Positions 43,991-52,714 of a stretch of DNA of 64,000 nucleotides are shown piece after piece; the stretch's first letter is position 1, and every line of letters begins with the position of its first letter. Under the pieces are notes generated by a model. It saw only the letters and a list, made by a program, of their open reading frames with translations, searched no databases and was not told the DNA's origin. The stretch spans positions 372,001 to 436,000 of the forward strand of contig NZ_BAABRU010000001.1 of NCBI RefSeq assembly GCF_039545135.1, read 5' to 3'. The stretch is from Herpetosiphon gulosus (GTDB lineage Bacteria; Chloroflexota; Chloroflexia; Chloroflexales; Herpetosiphonaceae). Both the position numbers and the translations under genes were made by a program.

Positions 43991-44104
43991 GGGCGGTGGT
44001 TCGATATGGTACAATACCCCAATCGTGGTAAATTAATTGCCAGTATTCTAAACCCATGCAATCGCCTCAAACAGCCGAGGCCTTCTTCAGGAAAGCATAG
44101 GAAC

Positions 44105-44599
44105 ATGACAGAAATTATTGCAGAACTTAAAAGCATCTTGCCAATTGTTGGCATGATTGTTGGGGGCTATTTGGTGCTCTTATGGGTTGCCTCGCTGGTA
44201 TGGACTTACCGCGATATTGATAGCCGCTCCAACGATGTTTTGGTGCAAGTGCTTTCAACCTCGATGGCCTTCTTTTTGCCATTTGCTGGGTTGTTGTTAT
44301 ATATGTTGGTGCGCCCGCGCGAAACGCTCACCCAAAAATATGAGCGCGAATTGGAAGAAACCTTTATGCGTCGCGATATTGAGGATGAACATGTCTGCCC
44401 AAATTGCCAACGCAGCATTCAGGCAGATTTTATTTTGTGCCCGCATTGCCAAACCCATTTGCGCCGCAACTGTGGCAATTGCAATCGGGTGATCGATATG
44501 ACCTGGCAGGTTTGCCCGTACTGCGCAGCCCCAGCCAACACTCGCATCAACAGCCAACCATTGCGCCAACCAGAATATGAACAACACTACGCCCGCTAG
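44105..44599 (+). CDS. Membrane protein with double zinc ribbon
   Basis: A 164-residue protein. Two transmembrane helices (about residues 13-31 and 50-67) are followed by a charged helix and a double zinc ribbon: CPNC..CPHC and CGNC..CPYC (residues 98-145), each able to bind one zinc. The C-terminal tail is polar. It looks like a membrane-tethered DZR protein; the function of such proteins is unknown. AGGAA lies 11 bases before ATG 44105. The next gene, also zinc-ribbon-like, starts inside its 3' end. Confidence 0.75.
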   Translation: MTEIIAELKSILPIVGMIVGGYLVLLWVASLVWTYRDIDSRSNDVLVQVLSTSMAFFLPFAGLLLYMLVRPRETLTQKYERELEETFMRRDIEDEHVCPNCQRSIQADFILCPHCQTHLRRNCGNCNRVIDMTWQVCPYCAAPANTRINSQPLRQPEYEQHYAR

Positions 44600-44873
44600 T
44601 TTGCAAATGTGCCCCATTTGTAGTAACCCTGTGCAGCCAATGCCCCGCTATCCGCGCTATGTTTGCGCCGATTGTCGGGCATTGGCGGTTGATCAGTATG
44701 GCCGTCTAGTTGAGTTTTTCAACACAGGCTTCTTGGGTACAGGCTGCGCTGGTAGCTATCGTGATGATCAATCGGCCTATCTATCCGATCAGTGCTGGAT
44801 CAACGGGCAACGTTGCACTGCCAAAGAAGCGCGTTTCGGTGGGATTGTGATTGAGGTAACTGAGCATGAATGA
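44577..44873 (+). CDS. Small zinc-ribbon protein
   Basis: A 98-residue protein with CPIC near residue 12 and CADC near 30, a four-cysteine zinc ribbon. Two further Cys lie in CAGSY and QCWINGQRC. Its start at 44577 overlaps the upstream gene by 23 bases and its end overlaps the DUF309 gene by 8 bases, suggesting translational coupling through the three. An alternative start is ATG 44607, right before CPIC. Function unknown. Confidence 0.65.
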   Translation: MNNTTPASLQMCPICSNPVQPMPRYPRYVCADCRALAVDQYGRLVEFFNTGFLGTGCAGSYRDDQSAYLSDQCWINGQRCTAKEARFGGIVIEVTEHE

Positions 44874-45219
44874 GCAGGAGCATTGGCAAGGCTTTATCAC
44901 CGCCTTCAACGAGGAGCGTTTTGTTGATGGGGTGCTGCAATTAGAAGAATTGTGGTTTCCCACCCGCAACGATCTCTACCGTGGCCTGATTCGGCTGTCG
45001 GTAGCGCTTAATCAACTACGTTTGGGGATTGTCGATAGCCCGCGCCAACTGCTTGCCAGCGCCCACGATATGCTGGCTCCCTTTGAAACCAACCAGCACA
45101 ACCTCAATATTCAACGAATTCGCGAGTATATTCAAGCCTGCGCTAGCTTAATTCCGACTGATCTACGAACTGGCCAAGGCCGCATCGATTGGGATTTGGT
45201 TCCACGGATTCAGCTATAA
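44866..45219 (+). CDS. DUF309 family protein
   Basis: A 117-residue all-helical protein. FNEERFVDGVLQLEELWFP and DLYRGLIRLSVALNQLRLG match the DUF309 signature, in which a conserved E-x-x-W helix precedes a G-L-I-x-L-x-x-A helix. The family has no established function; the fold resembles TPR-like helical pairs. It begins within the upstream zinc-ribbon gene and ends the cluster before repeat R7. Confidence 0.8.
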   Translation: MNEQEHWQGFITAFNEERFVDGVLQLEELWFPTRNDLYRGLIRLSVALNQLRLGIVDSPRQLLASAHDMLAPFETNQHNLNIQRIREYIQACASLIPTDLRTGQGRIDWDLVPRIQL

Positions 45220-45232
45220 AATCCATCACAAA

Positions 45233-45394
45233 GAGGAATTAGCGCTTGATCCACGAAGGACACGAAGCGCACGAAGGATGTTTTTTCGCCACAGATTGCA
45301 CGGATTTATTTGATTATCTGAACCCTTACCCCTAGTCCCTGACCCCTAGCCATCGATCCCCAACCCCTATGTTCTATACTCTAACTCCCTATTA
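45233..45394. repeat. Compound intergenic repeat R7
   Basis: Inverse-orientation modules (CACGAAGGACACGAAGCGC with 9-base period, CCACAGATTGCACGGATTT) are followed by direct CCCTAGT-CCCTGAC-CCCTAGC heptads and a CTATGTTCTATACTC unit. No gene is seen in this gap. Confidence 0.78.
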
Positions 45395-45557
45395 CAATTT
45401 TCGCATACTTGCATAGCGTAGCACATCGCAGTAGAATGAGCGCTAATTGAATCTGGTACGGCAGCTCCGTACATCAAGCAAATGTTCGGGAACGCTGGGT
45501 TCTTGGACGTTTTTTGTAGGCAGCGGGAAACGGCCTGTTGCCAAGGACAAACGTGCT

Positions 45558-46874
45558 ATGCAATGGAAATTAGCACTTCATCGGCCAATTGCTCCGCGTG
45601 CGAGCAATGAAGAAACTTTGCGCCGCAATATGCGCTTAGGAGTGGCCAATGGAGTTTTATTTATTTTAGCCGACGCATTTAGCGATGCAAATTTGGTTCT
45701 GACGGTGTTTGTACGTGAATTGGGTGCTGCGCCGTGGGTGGTTGGTTTGTTGCCATCGCTTAAATCGGGCGGCTGGCTCTTGCCACAATTGTTGAGTGCT
45801 GGTCGCTTGCAAGGTATGACCTACAAATTGCCAGTCTATCGCCAAGTGGGGATTGTGCGTTTTTTTATTTGGTTGGCGATGGTGATGGTGGTTTGGAATG
45901 CAACTAGTTTGCCGGTGTGGGTGCTATTGCCGCTGTTTTTGCTGGGTTATGCCCTCTACAACTTTACTGGCGGCTCTGGTTCGGTCGCTTTTCAAGAGGT
46001 TGTGGCCAAGACAATTCCTGCTCGCCAGCGCGGGAAGTTTTTTGGGGCACGCAATTTAATCGGTGGTTTGCTCTCGTTTGCCTTAGTTAGCCCGTTGGTT
46101 GGCTGGCTATTGAGCCGCGCCAGCCCGTTGCTGTTTCCCCACAATTATGGTGTTTTGCTGTTTATCTCGTTTGTGCTGATTGGCTTTGGGATTATTTCGT
46201 TTAGTCTATTTGCCGAGCCGCCAACGACCAACCCACCAGCAGCGATTTCGGCCAAGCAGATGTTTGCCAAGATTCCGGTATTGCTCAAGAGCGATCGTAA
46301 CTTTCGCCAGTATGTGCTTTCGCGCATGGTTACGCGTTTGTGCGGCCTAGCTGATCCATTTTATATTTTGTATGCCCGTGAAGTATTGAATGTTCCGCCT
46401 CGCATGATCGGGGTTTATTTGGCGGTGCGGGTATTCTCAGCAGCATTATCCAACCTCTTTTGGTCACGGATTGGCGACCAACGTGGTAATCGCCTGTTGA
46501 TTGTATTGACTGGTGGGTTGATTATTACCGTGCCAACCTGGGCCTTGTTGGTAATGCCATTCGCCAGTGTTTTGAGTCCAGAAGCCTTGGGCTGGGTCTT
46601 TGGCGTAATCTTTTTGCTGATTGGCCTGAGCGTCGATGGCTCGAACACTGCTAGTTTGACCTATGTGATGGAGCTAGCACCTGCCGAACAACGCCCAGTC
46701 TATGTTGGTGTTTGCAATACGTTGATGGGCATTGCCACCTTCTTTCCGGTTTTAGGAGGGGTATTGTTAGCCCAATTTGGCTATTTGCCCTTGTTTTGGA
46801 TTAGCGCCGCTAGTGCCTTTATTGGCTTGTTACTCTCGCGACGTTTACCTGAGCCACGCAGCAACGAAGGCTAG
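45558..46874 (+). CDS. Major facilitator superfamily transporter
   Basis: A 438-residue, about 12-helix membrane transporter from ATG 45558; AAGGAC 9 bases upstream fits, and an in-frame extension to 45447 would add a non-membrane, repeat-adjacent segment. Loop 2-3 has LKSGGWLLPQLLSAGRLQG and loop 4-5 the basic PARQRGKFFGARNLIGG, both typical of MFS. YVMELAPAEQRPVYVGVCN in the second half fits proteins of the MFS_1 permease group with unknown substrates. It is followed by a strong hairpin. Confidence 0.82.
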   Translation: MQWKLALHRPIAPRASNEETLRRNMRLGVANGVLFILADAFSDANLVLTVFVRELGAAPWVVGLLPSLKSGGWLLPQLLSAGRLQGMTYKLPVYRQVGIVRFFIWLAMVMVVWNATSLPVWVLLPLFLLGYALYNFTGGSGSVAFQEVVAKTIPARQRGKFFGARNLIGGLLSFALVSPLVGWLLSRASPLLFPHNYGVLLFISFVLIGFGIISFSLFAEPPTTNPPAAISAKQMFAKIPVLLKSDRNFRQYVLSRMVTRLCGLADPFYILYAREVLNVPPRMIGVYLAVRVFSAALSNLFWSRIGDQRGNRLLIVLTGGLIITVPTWALLVMPFASVLSPEALGWVFGVIFLLIGLSVDGSNTASLTYVMELAPAEQRPVYVGVCNTLMGIATFFPVLGGVLLAQFGYLPLFWISAASAFIGLLLSRRLPEPRSNEG

Positions 46875-46880
46875 CAAGAG

Positions 46881-46924
46881 GCCACCAGCTGATGTATTCT
46901 GGTCGGGCGACATCAGTTGGTGGC
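46881..46924 (+). terminator. Hairpin after the MFS gene
   Basis: GCCACCAGCTGATGT / ACATCAGTTGGTGGC, 15 pairs with one mismatch and a 14-base loop. Confidence 0.7.
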
Positions 46925-46960
46925 GTTATGGATTGATCAATCAACCACGAGACTATTGGT

Positions 46961-47033
46961 GCGAAGGATAAAGGTAAGGCTTGTAAACGTTCTAATCTCG
47001 ATTTTTGCCTTTTGATTTCTGACTTTTGACCGT
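46961..47033. repeat. Heptad repeat R8
   Basis: AAGGATA-AAGGTAA and TTTTGCC-TTTTGAT-TTCTGAC-TTTTGAC period-7 units before the next gene. Confidence 0.7.
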
Positions 47034-47077
47034 ATTTATGTGGTAGCATACAGCTAGTTTAGTGGGGGATTGTAATT

Positions 47078-47830
47078 GTGCGTTTTGTGCGTGCTCGACT
47101 CACAACGTTTGACGACCCGCATTATCGGGCGTTTGTTGAACAAATGACTCTTGCTCGTGAAAATCAACGGGCGATTCGGCCACCGCGCCAGCGCGATTTA
47201 TTCGGCGGCGAGGCCGAACAATTGCTGCGCGAATGGCTGGCTGAGCAAGGCCAGCTGCTTTCCGAGCGGCGAATTCTCGAATATGATGAGCGTAGTGGCC
47301 GCCAAACTATCCGCAAATATCGTGAAATCGATGCCTTGGTTGAGCTTGGGCGCAGTGTCCATGTGTTTGAGGTTAAGGCTAGCCGTTCTGCTCACACCAT
47401 TCGTAAAGCCGCAACCCAACTCCACGACATTCGCGCAGCCCTACAATTAATTATTCCACGAGTCTATACAACGCTCTTATTGGTCGATACTGGCATACCT
47501 AATGCCGAGACGGTTAGTGCCTTGATGCGTAGCCCCGATGCACCCCACACTCCACCACCAACTATTGCAGATATCATCGGCGATCAGAGTCGTTTTCATT
47601 TAATTGAGCAACCTGACGAAGCGCAACAATGGCCCGATCAGGTGAGCATTCGGCGTTTTAGCCTTGAACAATTGATTAGGATGGCTGGTGATCGTCCGCT
47701 CCATCTTGATTGGGATCTTGATGAAGATGAAGAGCCGCCTACGCCACCAGTAATCAATCGTCAGACCGTTGCTGATGATCCCGATGATGAGACTGATAAT
47801 CCATTTGCCGCGCTGCTTGGCGCAATATGA
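47078..47830 (+). CDS. PD-(D/E)XK nuclease-like protein
   Basis: A 250-residue cytoplasmic protein. Residues 45-125 show the pattern of the restriction-endonuclease fold: an early Glu (GGEAEQLLREWL), then REIDALVEL with the metal-binding Asp, then VHVFEVKAS giving E-x-K. NERD- and Holliday-junction-type nucleases share this layout. The C-terminus is acidic (DWDLDEDEEPPTPP and DDPDDETDNPF), which may limit DNA contact or bind a partner. The GTG start at 47078 has GGGGGA 8 bases upstream. It is followed 9 bases later by the acetoacetate-decarboxylase-like gene, so the two are probably co-expressed. No adjacent methylase or helicase is present. Confidence 0.7.
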   Translation: MRFVRARLTTFDDPHYRAFVEQMTLARENQRAIRPPRQRDLFGGEAEQLLREWLAEQGQLLSERRILEYDERSGRQTIRKYREIDALVELGRSVHVFEVKASRSAHTIRKAATQLHDIRAALQLIIPRVYTTLLLVDTGIPNAETVSALMRSPDAPHTPPPTIADIIGDQSRFHLIEQPDEAQQWPDQVSIRRFSLEQLIRMAGDRPLHLDWDLDEDEEPPTPPVINRQTVADDPDDETDNPFAALLGAI

Positions 47831-47839
47831 GGTACTAGC

Positions 47840-48517
47840 GTGTCCGCCCTCTACGATTCGGCGGTCGAAGCCGACCGCATTGCTGCAACCACCGCCTATC
47901 CACCAGCGCCATGGGTCATGCAAGGCACATGGGTTTGGTGTGTTCATCCAGTCAAACGCAACGCTGTGGCCGATTTGTTGCCTGCGCCGCTAAAACCACT
48001 TTGGTTGCCAACAGGCCGTACTTTGGCGTTTTCCTTGGTTGGTCAATATGGCACTGGCTCGACCTTGCACTACGGTGAGGCCGCTTGTGGCTTGATTTTG
48101 AAGCTTGGGCCACGTCCCGCGATTTGGATTCACGGCTTAGTCGTCGATTTGGATCAATCGGTGGCGGGCGGTCGCAATATTTGGCATTTGCCCAAAGAAT
48201 TGGCCCGCATTTCATGGACCAACCCCAATCGCGATCGCATCAGCGCCGATCAACATGGGCGTTTGTTGCTGAGCTTCGAGGGGATTCCCAAACGGATCAA
48301 TGGCTTTAATGCTGGTATGAATTTCGATGTGCTGGTTGTGCACGAACAAGAGCTGTATCGAATTCCGGCCCGCTTTGCTGGCACGGTTGGCATAACCCGC
48401 AAAATCCGACCATTTTTTCCAGCTAGCGGCGCATGGGCCAAATTTGGGGTGTCGGGTTATTCGATCTCGGGCTTGGGCCACGGTCGTGGCGATTTCGGCG
48501 AATTGATCAAAGTTTAA
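47840..48517 (+). CDS. Acetoacetate decarboxylase-like protein
   Basis: A 225-residue protein resembling the acetoacetate decarboxylase (ADC) superfamily. AVADLLPAPLKPLWLPTGRT corresponds to the N-terminal ADC strand region. GGRNIWHLPKELARISW carries the conserved G-R-x-x-W/G-x-P-K motif. The Lys could form the Schiff base, but the usual catalytic environment cannot be judged, and many family members are aldolase/dehydratase-like or non-catalytic. It starts with GTG 47840 and forms a two-gene unit with the nuclease-like gene. Confidence 0.65.
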   Translation: MSALYDSAVEADRIAATTAYPPAPWVMQGTWVWCVHPVKRNAVADLLPAPLKPLWLPTGRTLAFSLVGQYGTGSTLHYGEAACGLILKLGPRPAIWIHGLVVDLDQSVAGGRNIWHLPKELARISWTNPNRDRISADQHGRLLLSFEGIPKRINGFNAGMNFDVLVVHEQELYRIPARFAGTVGITRKIRPFFPASGAWAKFGVSGYSISGLGHGRGDFGELIKV

Positions 48518-48533
48518 ATACATTTTTGAGTTG

Positions 48534-48565
48534 AGCCGACTAGCAGAGCAGGCTGGTCGGCTTTT
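48534..48565 (+). terminator. Terminator before uvrC
   Basis: AGCCGAC / GTCGGCT outer stem with an imperfect inner stem, followed by TTTT. Confidence 0.7.
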
Positions 48566-48593
48566 AACATGGTGCGAAAAGATGCGGTATAAT
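48564..48593 (+). promoter_or_regulatory. Probable uvrC promoter
   Basis: TATAAT at 48588-48593 with TTAACA at 48564-48569 and an 18-base spacer; about 20 bases before the ATG at 48613. Confidence 0.6.
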
Positions 48594-48612
48594 TAGCACA
48601 GAGGTGCGAAAA

Positions 48613-50538
48613 ATGCCAGATTTATCTCATACAAATATTTCCAATCATGCGCTGTTTGAAGAACGCTTACGCAACTTGCCACTCTCGCCAGGCGTGTATA
48701 TCTACCGCGATCAAGCCAATACGATCATTTACGTGGGCAAATCCAAAAGCCTGCGTGATCGGGTGCGTTCGTATTTTGGTGCGCCACGTGGCCTGACCAG
48801 CAAAACTCGTCGTTTGGTGCAAAATATCGCCGATTTTGAGTTTATTACCACCGATACCGAGCTAGAAGCGCTGCTTTTAGAAATGAATCTGATTAAAAAG
48901 CATCGCCCACGCTACAATGTGCTGCTCAAGGATGATAAAAGTTATCCCTATATCAAAATTACCAAGGAAGAATGGCCAAGAGTTTTGCGAGTGCGCAAAG
49001 TGCTTGAAGATGGTGGAATTTATTTTGGACCATTTGCCAAGGCTAGCAGTGTCTATGCCACAATTGAGCTATTAAATAAATTATTTGCCTTTCGTTTATG
49101 CAACGATGATATGTTTAAAAAACACGAGCGGCGCAATCGGGCTTGTATGTATTATGATATTAAACGTTGCCTTGGGCCATGTGCCAACAACTGTACTACT
49201 GAAGAATATAGCACCGCAATTAATCAAGTACGCTTATTTTTAGGTGGCAAACCTGAAGCAATTTTGCGCGACCTGAAAGTGAAAATGAACCAAGCTGCCG
49301 AAGATTTACAATTTGAACGTGCGGCCTATGTGCGTGATCAAATCAAAGCTGTCGAACGGGTGATGGAGCGCCAAAAAGTGCTGAATACCGCCGCCAGCGA
49401 CCAAGATGTAATTGCTTTTGCCCGTGATGAAGGCAAAGCAGTGGTTCAGGTGTTCTATATTCGTGGTGGCAAATTGATTGGCTCGGAGCCGTTTACGCTG
49501 CAAGGCACTGAGGAAGAACATCCCGAAGCCTTGATGAGTTCGTTCTTGACCCAATTTTATGATGCCGCCGCCGATATTCCGCCTAATATTCTGCTGCCCG
49601 ATTATCCCGAAGAAACTCAAATTATCGAGCAATGGCTTGAAAGTAAGGGCGGGCATAAAGTCAGTTTGCAAGTGCCACGGCGCGGCGATAAAAAAGATTT
49701 GGTTGATTTGGCGGCCCGCAATGCCAGCCAAACCCTTGACCAGTTACGTTTGCAATGGCTCAACGCCGAACAACGGGCGACAGCGGGGCTGAGCCAATTG
49801 CGCGAATTATTGAATTTAGCCGATTTGCCCCAACGGATCGAATGCTACGACATCTCAAATACCCAAGGCACCAATTCGGTGGGCAGTATGGTGGTGTTTG
49901 AGCAGGGCGAGCCAGCCAAAAAGCACTATCGTCGTTTCAAAATCAAAACCGTTGAAGGTGCAAACGATGTGGCCTCGCTCAGCGAAGTGCTGCAACGCCG
50001 ATTTGCCCGCGCCGATGATACTGGCCAAACCGACGAGCCAGCGCCAACCGATCAACCCAACGCCGAGCCAAGCAATAACGACGAAACGTGGGCGGTATTG
50101 CCCGATCTGATTTTGATCGACGGTGGGATCGGCCAAGTCAATGCGGCTGCCAAAACCTTGGCAGCCGCCGGCTTTGAGCATATTCCAGTGGTTGGCTTGG
50201 TCAAGGGCGATACCAAAGGCCACTTGCCTTATGGCTTGGTCAAACCTGGCCAGCGTGTGCCAATCGCCTTTGCCCAAAACGACCCAGGCTTGCATCTGGT
50301 TCAGCGGATTGACGAAGAAGCGCATCGTTTTGCGATTAGTTATCACCGAAAATTACGCACCAAAGGCATGCTGCGCTCGACCATGGAAGATATTCCAGGT
50401 ATCGGCCCCAAGCGCAAAAAGGCCTTGATCAACGCCTTTGGCTCGCTTGAAGGCATTCGTAACGCCAGCATCGAAGAGCTAGCCGCCGTGCCAGGTATGA
50501 CCCGCAAAGCCGCCGAGGAGATCAAAGGGCTGTTGTAG
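48613..50538 (+). CDS. uvrC: Excinuclease ABC subunit C
   Basis: A 641-residue nucleotide excision repair nuclease that cuts on both sides of a lesion after UvrA/UvrB loading. The GIY-YIG domain is at residues 22-100 (GVYIYRD...IIYVGKSKSLRDRV). CLGPCANN and the UVR motif (MNQAAEDLQFERAAYVRDQ) follow. The RNase H-like 5' nuclease has ECYDISNTQGTNSVGSMVVF and LILIDGGIGQVNAA. Two helix-hairpin-helix motifs (IPGIGPKRKKALINAFGS and AVPGMTRKAAEEI) end the protein. An acidic Pro/Thr/Asn linker of about 25 residues (TDEPAPTDQPNAEPSNND) is inserted in the nuclease domain. GAGGTG 6 bases upstream fixes ATG 48613. Confidence 0.95.
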   Translation: MPDLSHTNISNHALFEERLRNLPLSPGVYIYRDQANTIIYVGKSKSLRDRVRSYFGAPRGLTSKTRRLVQNIADFEFITTDTELEALLLEMNLIKKHRPRYNVLLKDDKSYPYIKITKEEWPRVLRVRKVLEDGGIYFGPFAKASSVYATIELLNKLFAFRLCNDDMFKKHERRNRACMYYDIKRCLGPCANNCTTEEYSTAINQVRLFLGGKPEAILRDLKVKMNQAAEDLQFERAAYVRDQIKAVERVMERQKVLNTAASDQDVIAFARDEGKAVVQVFYIRGGKLIGSEPFTLQGTEEEHPEALMSSFLTQFYDAAADIPPNILLPDYPEETQIIEQWLESKGGHKVSLQVPRRGDKKDLVDLAARNASQTLDQLRLQWLNAEQRATAGLSQLRELLNLADLPQRIECYDISNTQGTNSVGSMVVFEQGEPAKKHYRRFKIKTVEGANDVASLSEVLQRRFARADDTGQTDEPAPTDQPNAEPSNNDETWAVLPDLILIDGGIGQVNAAAKTLAAAGFEHIPVVGLVKGDTKGHLPYGLVKPGQRVPIAFAQNDPGLHLVQRIDEEAHRFAISYHRKLRTKGMLRSTMEDIPGIGPKRKKALINAFGSLEGIRNASIEELAAVPGMTRKAAEEIKGLL

Positions 50539-50860
50539 AGGGATGAAGGATAAGGGATGAGGGATGAAATTTAGCCACAAAGAAGCACAACGAGGCTTTA
50601 ACGCAGCGGCGCAGGGTTGGAAAGGATGAGGGATCAGGGATCAGGGGCTAGGGGGCAGTGATCAACGAATCAAGCAAATCTGTGAAATCTGTGGCTAAAA
50701 ATGTTCGGGCAATTCGCGGCTAAAAACTTAATCTTCGCGTTCTTTGCAGTTTCAGCCCTTCGTGTGCCTTCGTGCGTTTCGTGGATCAAAACCAACCTTC
50801 ATAGTTGCAGCCTAGGTGCTATGTTCTATGTTCTTTGCTCTATGTTCTTTCTCCCCAAAC
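50539..50860. repeat. Compound intergenic repeat R9
   Basis: Begins at the uvrC stop. In order: GGGATGA heptads, AACGCAGCGGCGCAGGG, GGATCAGGGATCAGGGGCTA, AATCTGTGAAATCTGTGG, CTTCGTG-type 9-base units (50755-50785) and CTATGTTCTATGTTCTTTG heptads (50818-50848). The module order is the same as in R3 and R5. No gene is seen. Confidence 0.82.
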
Positions 50861-50894
50861 GTAACAATCTTGCAACAAACCCAATGTTTGAACT

Positions 50895-50923
50895 TTGACA
50901 ACTGCTAGGCGATGGTGTATCAT
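50895..50923 (+). promoter_or_regulatory. Promoter of tRNA-Pro
   Basis: TTGACA at 50895-50900, a 17-base spacer and TATCAT at 50918-50923; start near 50930, a few bases before the mature 5' end. Confidence 0.78.
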
Positions 50924-50935
50924 CGTAAGCGTTGT

Positions 50936-51013
<78 letters not shown>

Positions 51014-51014
51014 C

Positions 51015-51040
51015 AATCACCGTTTTGGCGGTGATTTTTT
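51015..51040 (+). terminator. Terminator after tRNA-Pro
   Basis: AATCACCG / CGGTGATT stem followed by TTTT and a further T-run. Confidence 0.85.
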
Positions 51041-51091
51041 GTTTTTAGGCTTTTGACAAGCCCGCAACGCTGGTTGATAATGGCCTGCGCT

Positions 51092-52714
51092 ATGCAACGA
51101 AGCAGATTTTTTCAATTTCAATCATTGGTTTGGCTTTTGATTGCCGGGGTTTGCGCAGGTAGCCTCGCCGCTTGGTCGTGGCTTGAAAATGAGCAATGGC
51201 GCGGCGTTGCCACCAGCGTCGATCAGCCAATTGCTTGGGCTAATGTGCCACAGGGCGGGGTCAATTTGCCCAGCCTGCATCTCGAAGCACCCGAAGTCAT
51301 TTCGCGTACTCTCGATACCGCCAAAGCGGCTGGCTTTTATTGGCTGCGCGTCCAGTTTCCGTGGGAAGATATTGAGATCCACGCCAAAAACGATTTTCGC
51401 GATTATCGCCACGATTACAACGGCGATGGCACGGTCGATCAAACTGATGCTATTTCAGCCTGGACAAAATATGATGGAATTGTGGCCGCTGCGCAAGCCC
51501 GAAATTTGCAACTGATCGTGCGCCTCGACCGCCCACCAAGTTGGGCCCGCCAAAACTTGCCCATGGACAGTTTTCGGGTCGCCAAACGTCAACAAGACCC
51601 TGGTTCAACTGGTCCGCCCGATAACTATGGCGATTATGGCGATTATGTGACCGCTGTGGTTGAGCGTTATCGTGGCAAAGTGGGCTTCTTCCAAATTTGG
51701 AACGAGCCAAATTATGGCCACGAGTGGAATTGGGCAGATCCCAATCCTGATGAGTTTTTTAAGTTATTGCAGCTTGGCTATACTCGCGCCAAAGCTGCCA
51801 ACCCCGATGCAATTATTCTTTTCCCGAGTTTGACTCCAGCTGATGGCCTCGATTGGCAAGCCATGAACGATTTGCAATTTTTGGAGCAGCTATACGAACT
51901 TGGGGCTGCCGATTATTTTGATATTTTCAGTGCTCAAGGTTATGGCCTTGGCCAACCTGCCACCGAAAATCGCTATATTCGCCCCTTGCTCAATGCCGAT
52001 GGTTCGCTGCGTCGTGATACGCTTTGGCAACGCCCGCTCGATTCGCGCACCGATGTCACACGAGTGGTCTTGCTGCGCGAAGTGATGGAACGTTACGGTG
52101 ATGCTCATAAGGCCGTTTGGATTAGCGAATTTGGCTGGAATAGCTCAGCAGTTGCCACCCAATATGGCCCGCCAGTCAGCGAGGAGCAAAAAGCCCAATA
52201 TTTGGTGGAATATCTGCAACGGGCACGCCAGCAATGGCCTTGGCTTGGTGCGATGAATATCTGGTTTTTACGGCCTGGAGTCAACTTCTCGCCTGAAGAT
52301 CCGACGATTCACTTTGCTTTGCTTAAAAATGATTGGACTGAATTGCCCGCCTACACTGCTGTCAAAGCCTATTTGACCCAAGCACCGCAGTTGGGGATTG
52401 GCCACTATCAATCAAGCGATTTGCTCTGGCAGAATGGCGAATATACCGCTAATTGGTGGGGCGAGCATTTAATCGTGCAAAGTGCTGGTCCAATTGAAGT
52501 GGTGGTGGATGGTCAAGTGCTTACTGAGCAAGAATTTCGTGGCGAGCTAGGCCAGCATCAAGTAGAAATTCGCGGTGATTGGCAAACCCTAACGATTAGC
52601 CGTCAACGCGCTTGGTGGTGGCTGTGGGCCAGCATTCCGTTTGGGCTTTGGCTGGGTTTATTGCTAGCGCTGAAGCGTTTTTATCGCGTCCTAGTGCGAA
52701 AGAGAACTGTATGA
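51092..52714 (+). CDS. Membrane-anchored clan-A glycoside hydrolase-like protein
   Basis: A 540-residue protein with an N-terminal membrane helix ([18 protein letters not shown]) and a C-terminal one ([19 protein letters not shown]). Between them is a TIM-barrel glycosidase domain (about 60-440). Acid/base Glu in [14 protein letters not shown] and nucleophile Glu in [11 protein letters not shown] are placed as in clan A families such as GH39/GH5. A Ca-loop-like [13 protein letters not shown] occurs near residue 110. Such proteins are found beside polysaccharide polymerase genes and may trim exopolysaccharide. The start (51092, or 51080/51053) has no clear binding site. Its stop overlaps the next gene's ATG by 4 bases. 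Confidence 0.75.
   Translation: MQRSRFFQFQSLVWLLIAGVCAGSLAAWSWLENEQWRGVATSVDQPIAWANVPQGGVNLPSLHLEAPEVISRTLDTAKAAGFYWLRVQFPWEDIEIHAKNDFRDYRHDYNGDGTVDQTDAISAWTKYDGIVAAAQARNLQLIVRLDRPPSWARQNLPMDSFRVAKRQQDPGSTGPPDNYGDYGDYVTAVVERYRGKVGFFQIWNEPNYGHEWNWADPNPDEFFKLLQLGYTRAKAANPDAIILFPSLTPADGLDWQAMNDLQFLEQLYELGAADYFDIFSAQGYGLGQPATENRYIRPLLNADGSLRRDTLWQRPLDSRTDVTRVVLLREVMERYGDAHKAVWISEFGWNSSAVATQYGPPVSEEQKAQYLVEYLQRARQQWPWLGAMNIWFLRPGVNFSPEDPTIHFALLKNDWTELPAYTAVKAYLTQAPQLGIGHYQSSDLLWQNGEYTANWWGEHLIVQSAGPIEVVVDGQVLTEQEFRGELGQHQVEIRGDWQTLTISRQRAWWWLWASIPFGLWLGLLLALKRFYRVLVRKRTV

Noticed and set aside
45447..45557. N-terminal extension of the MFS protein
   Set aside because: In frame, but no ribosome binding site, polar sequence before the first helix, and adjacent to repeat R7.
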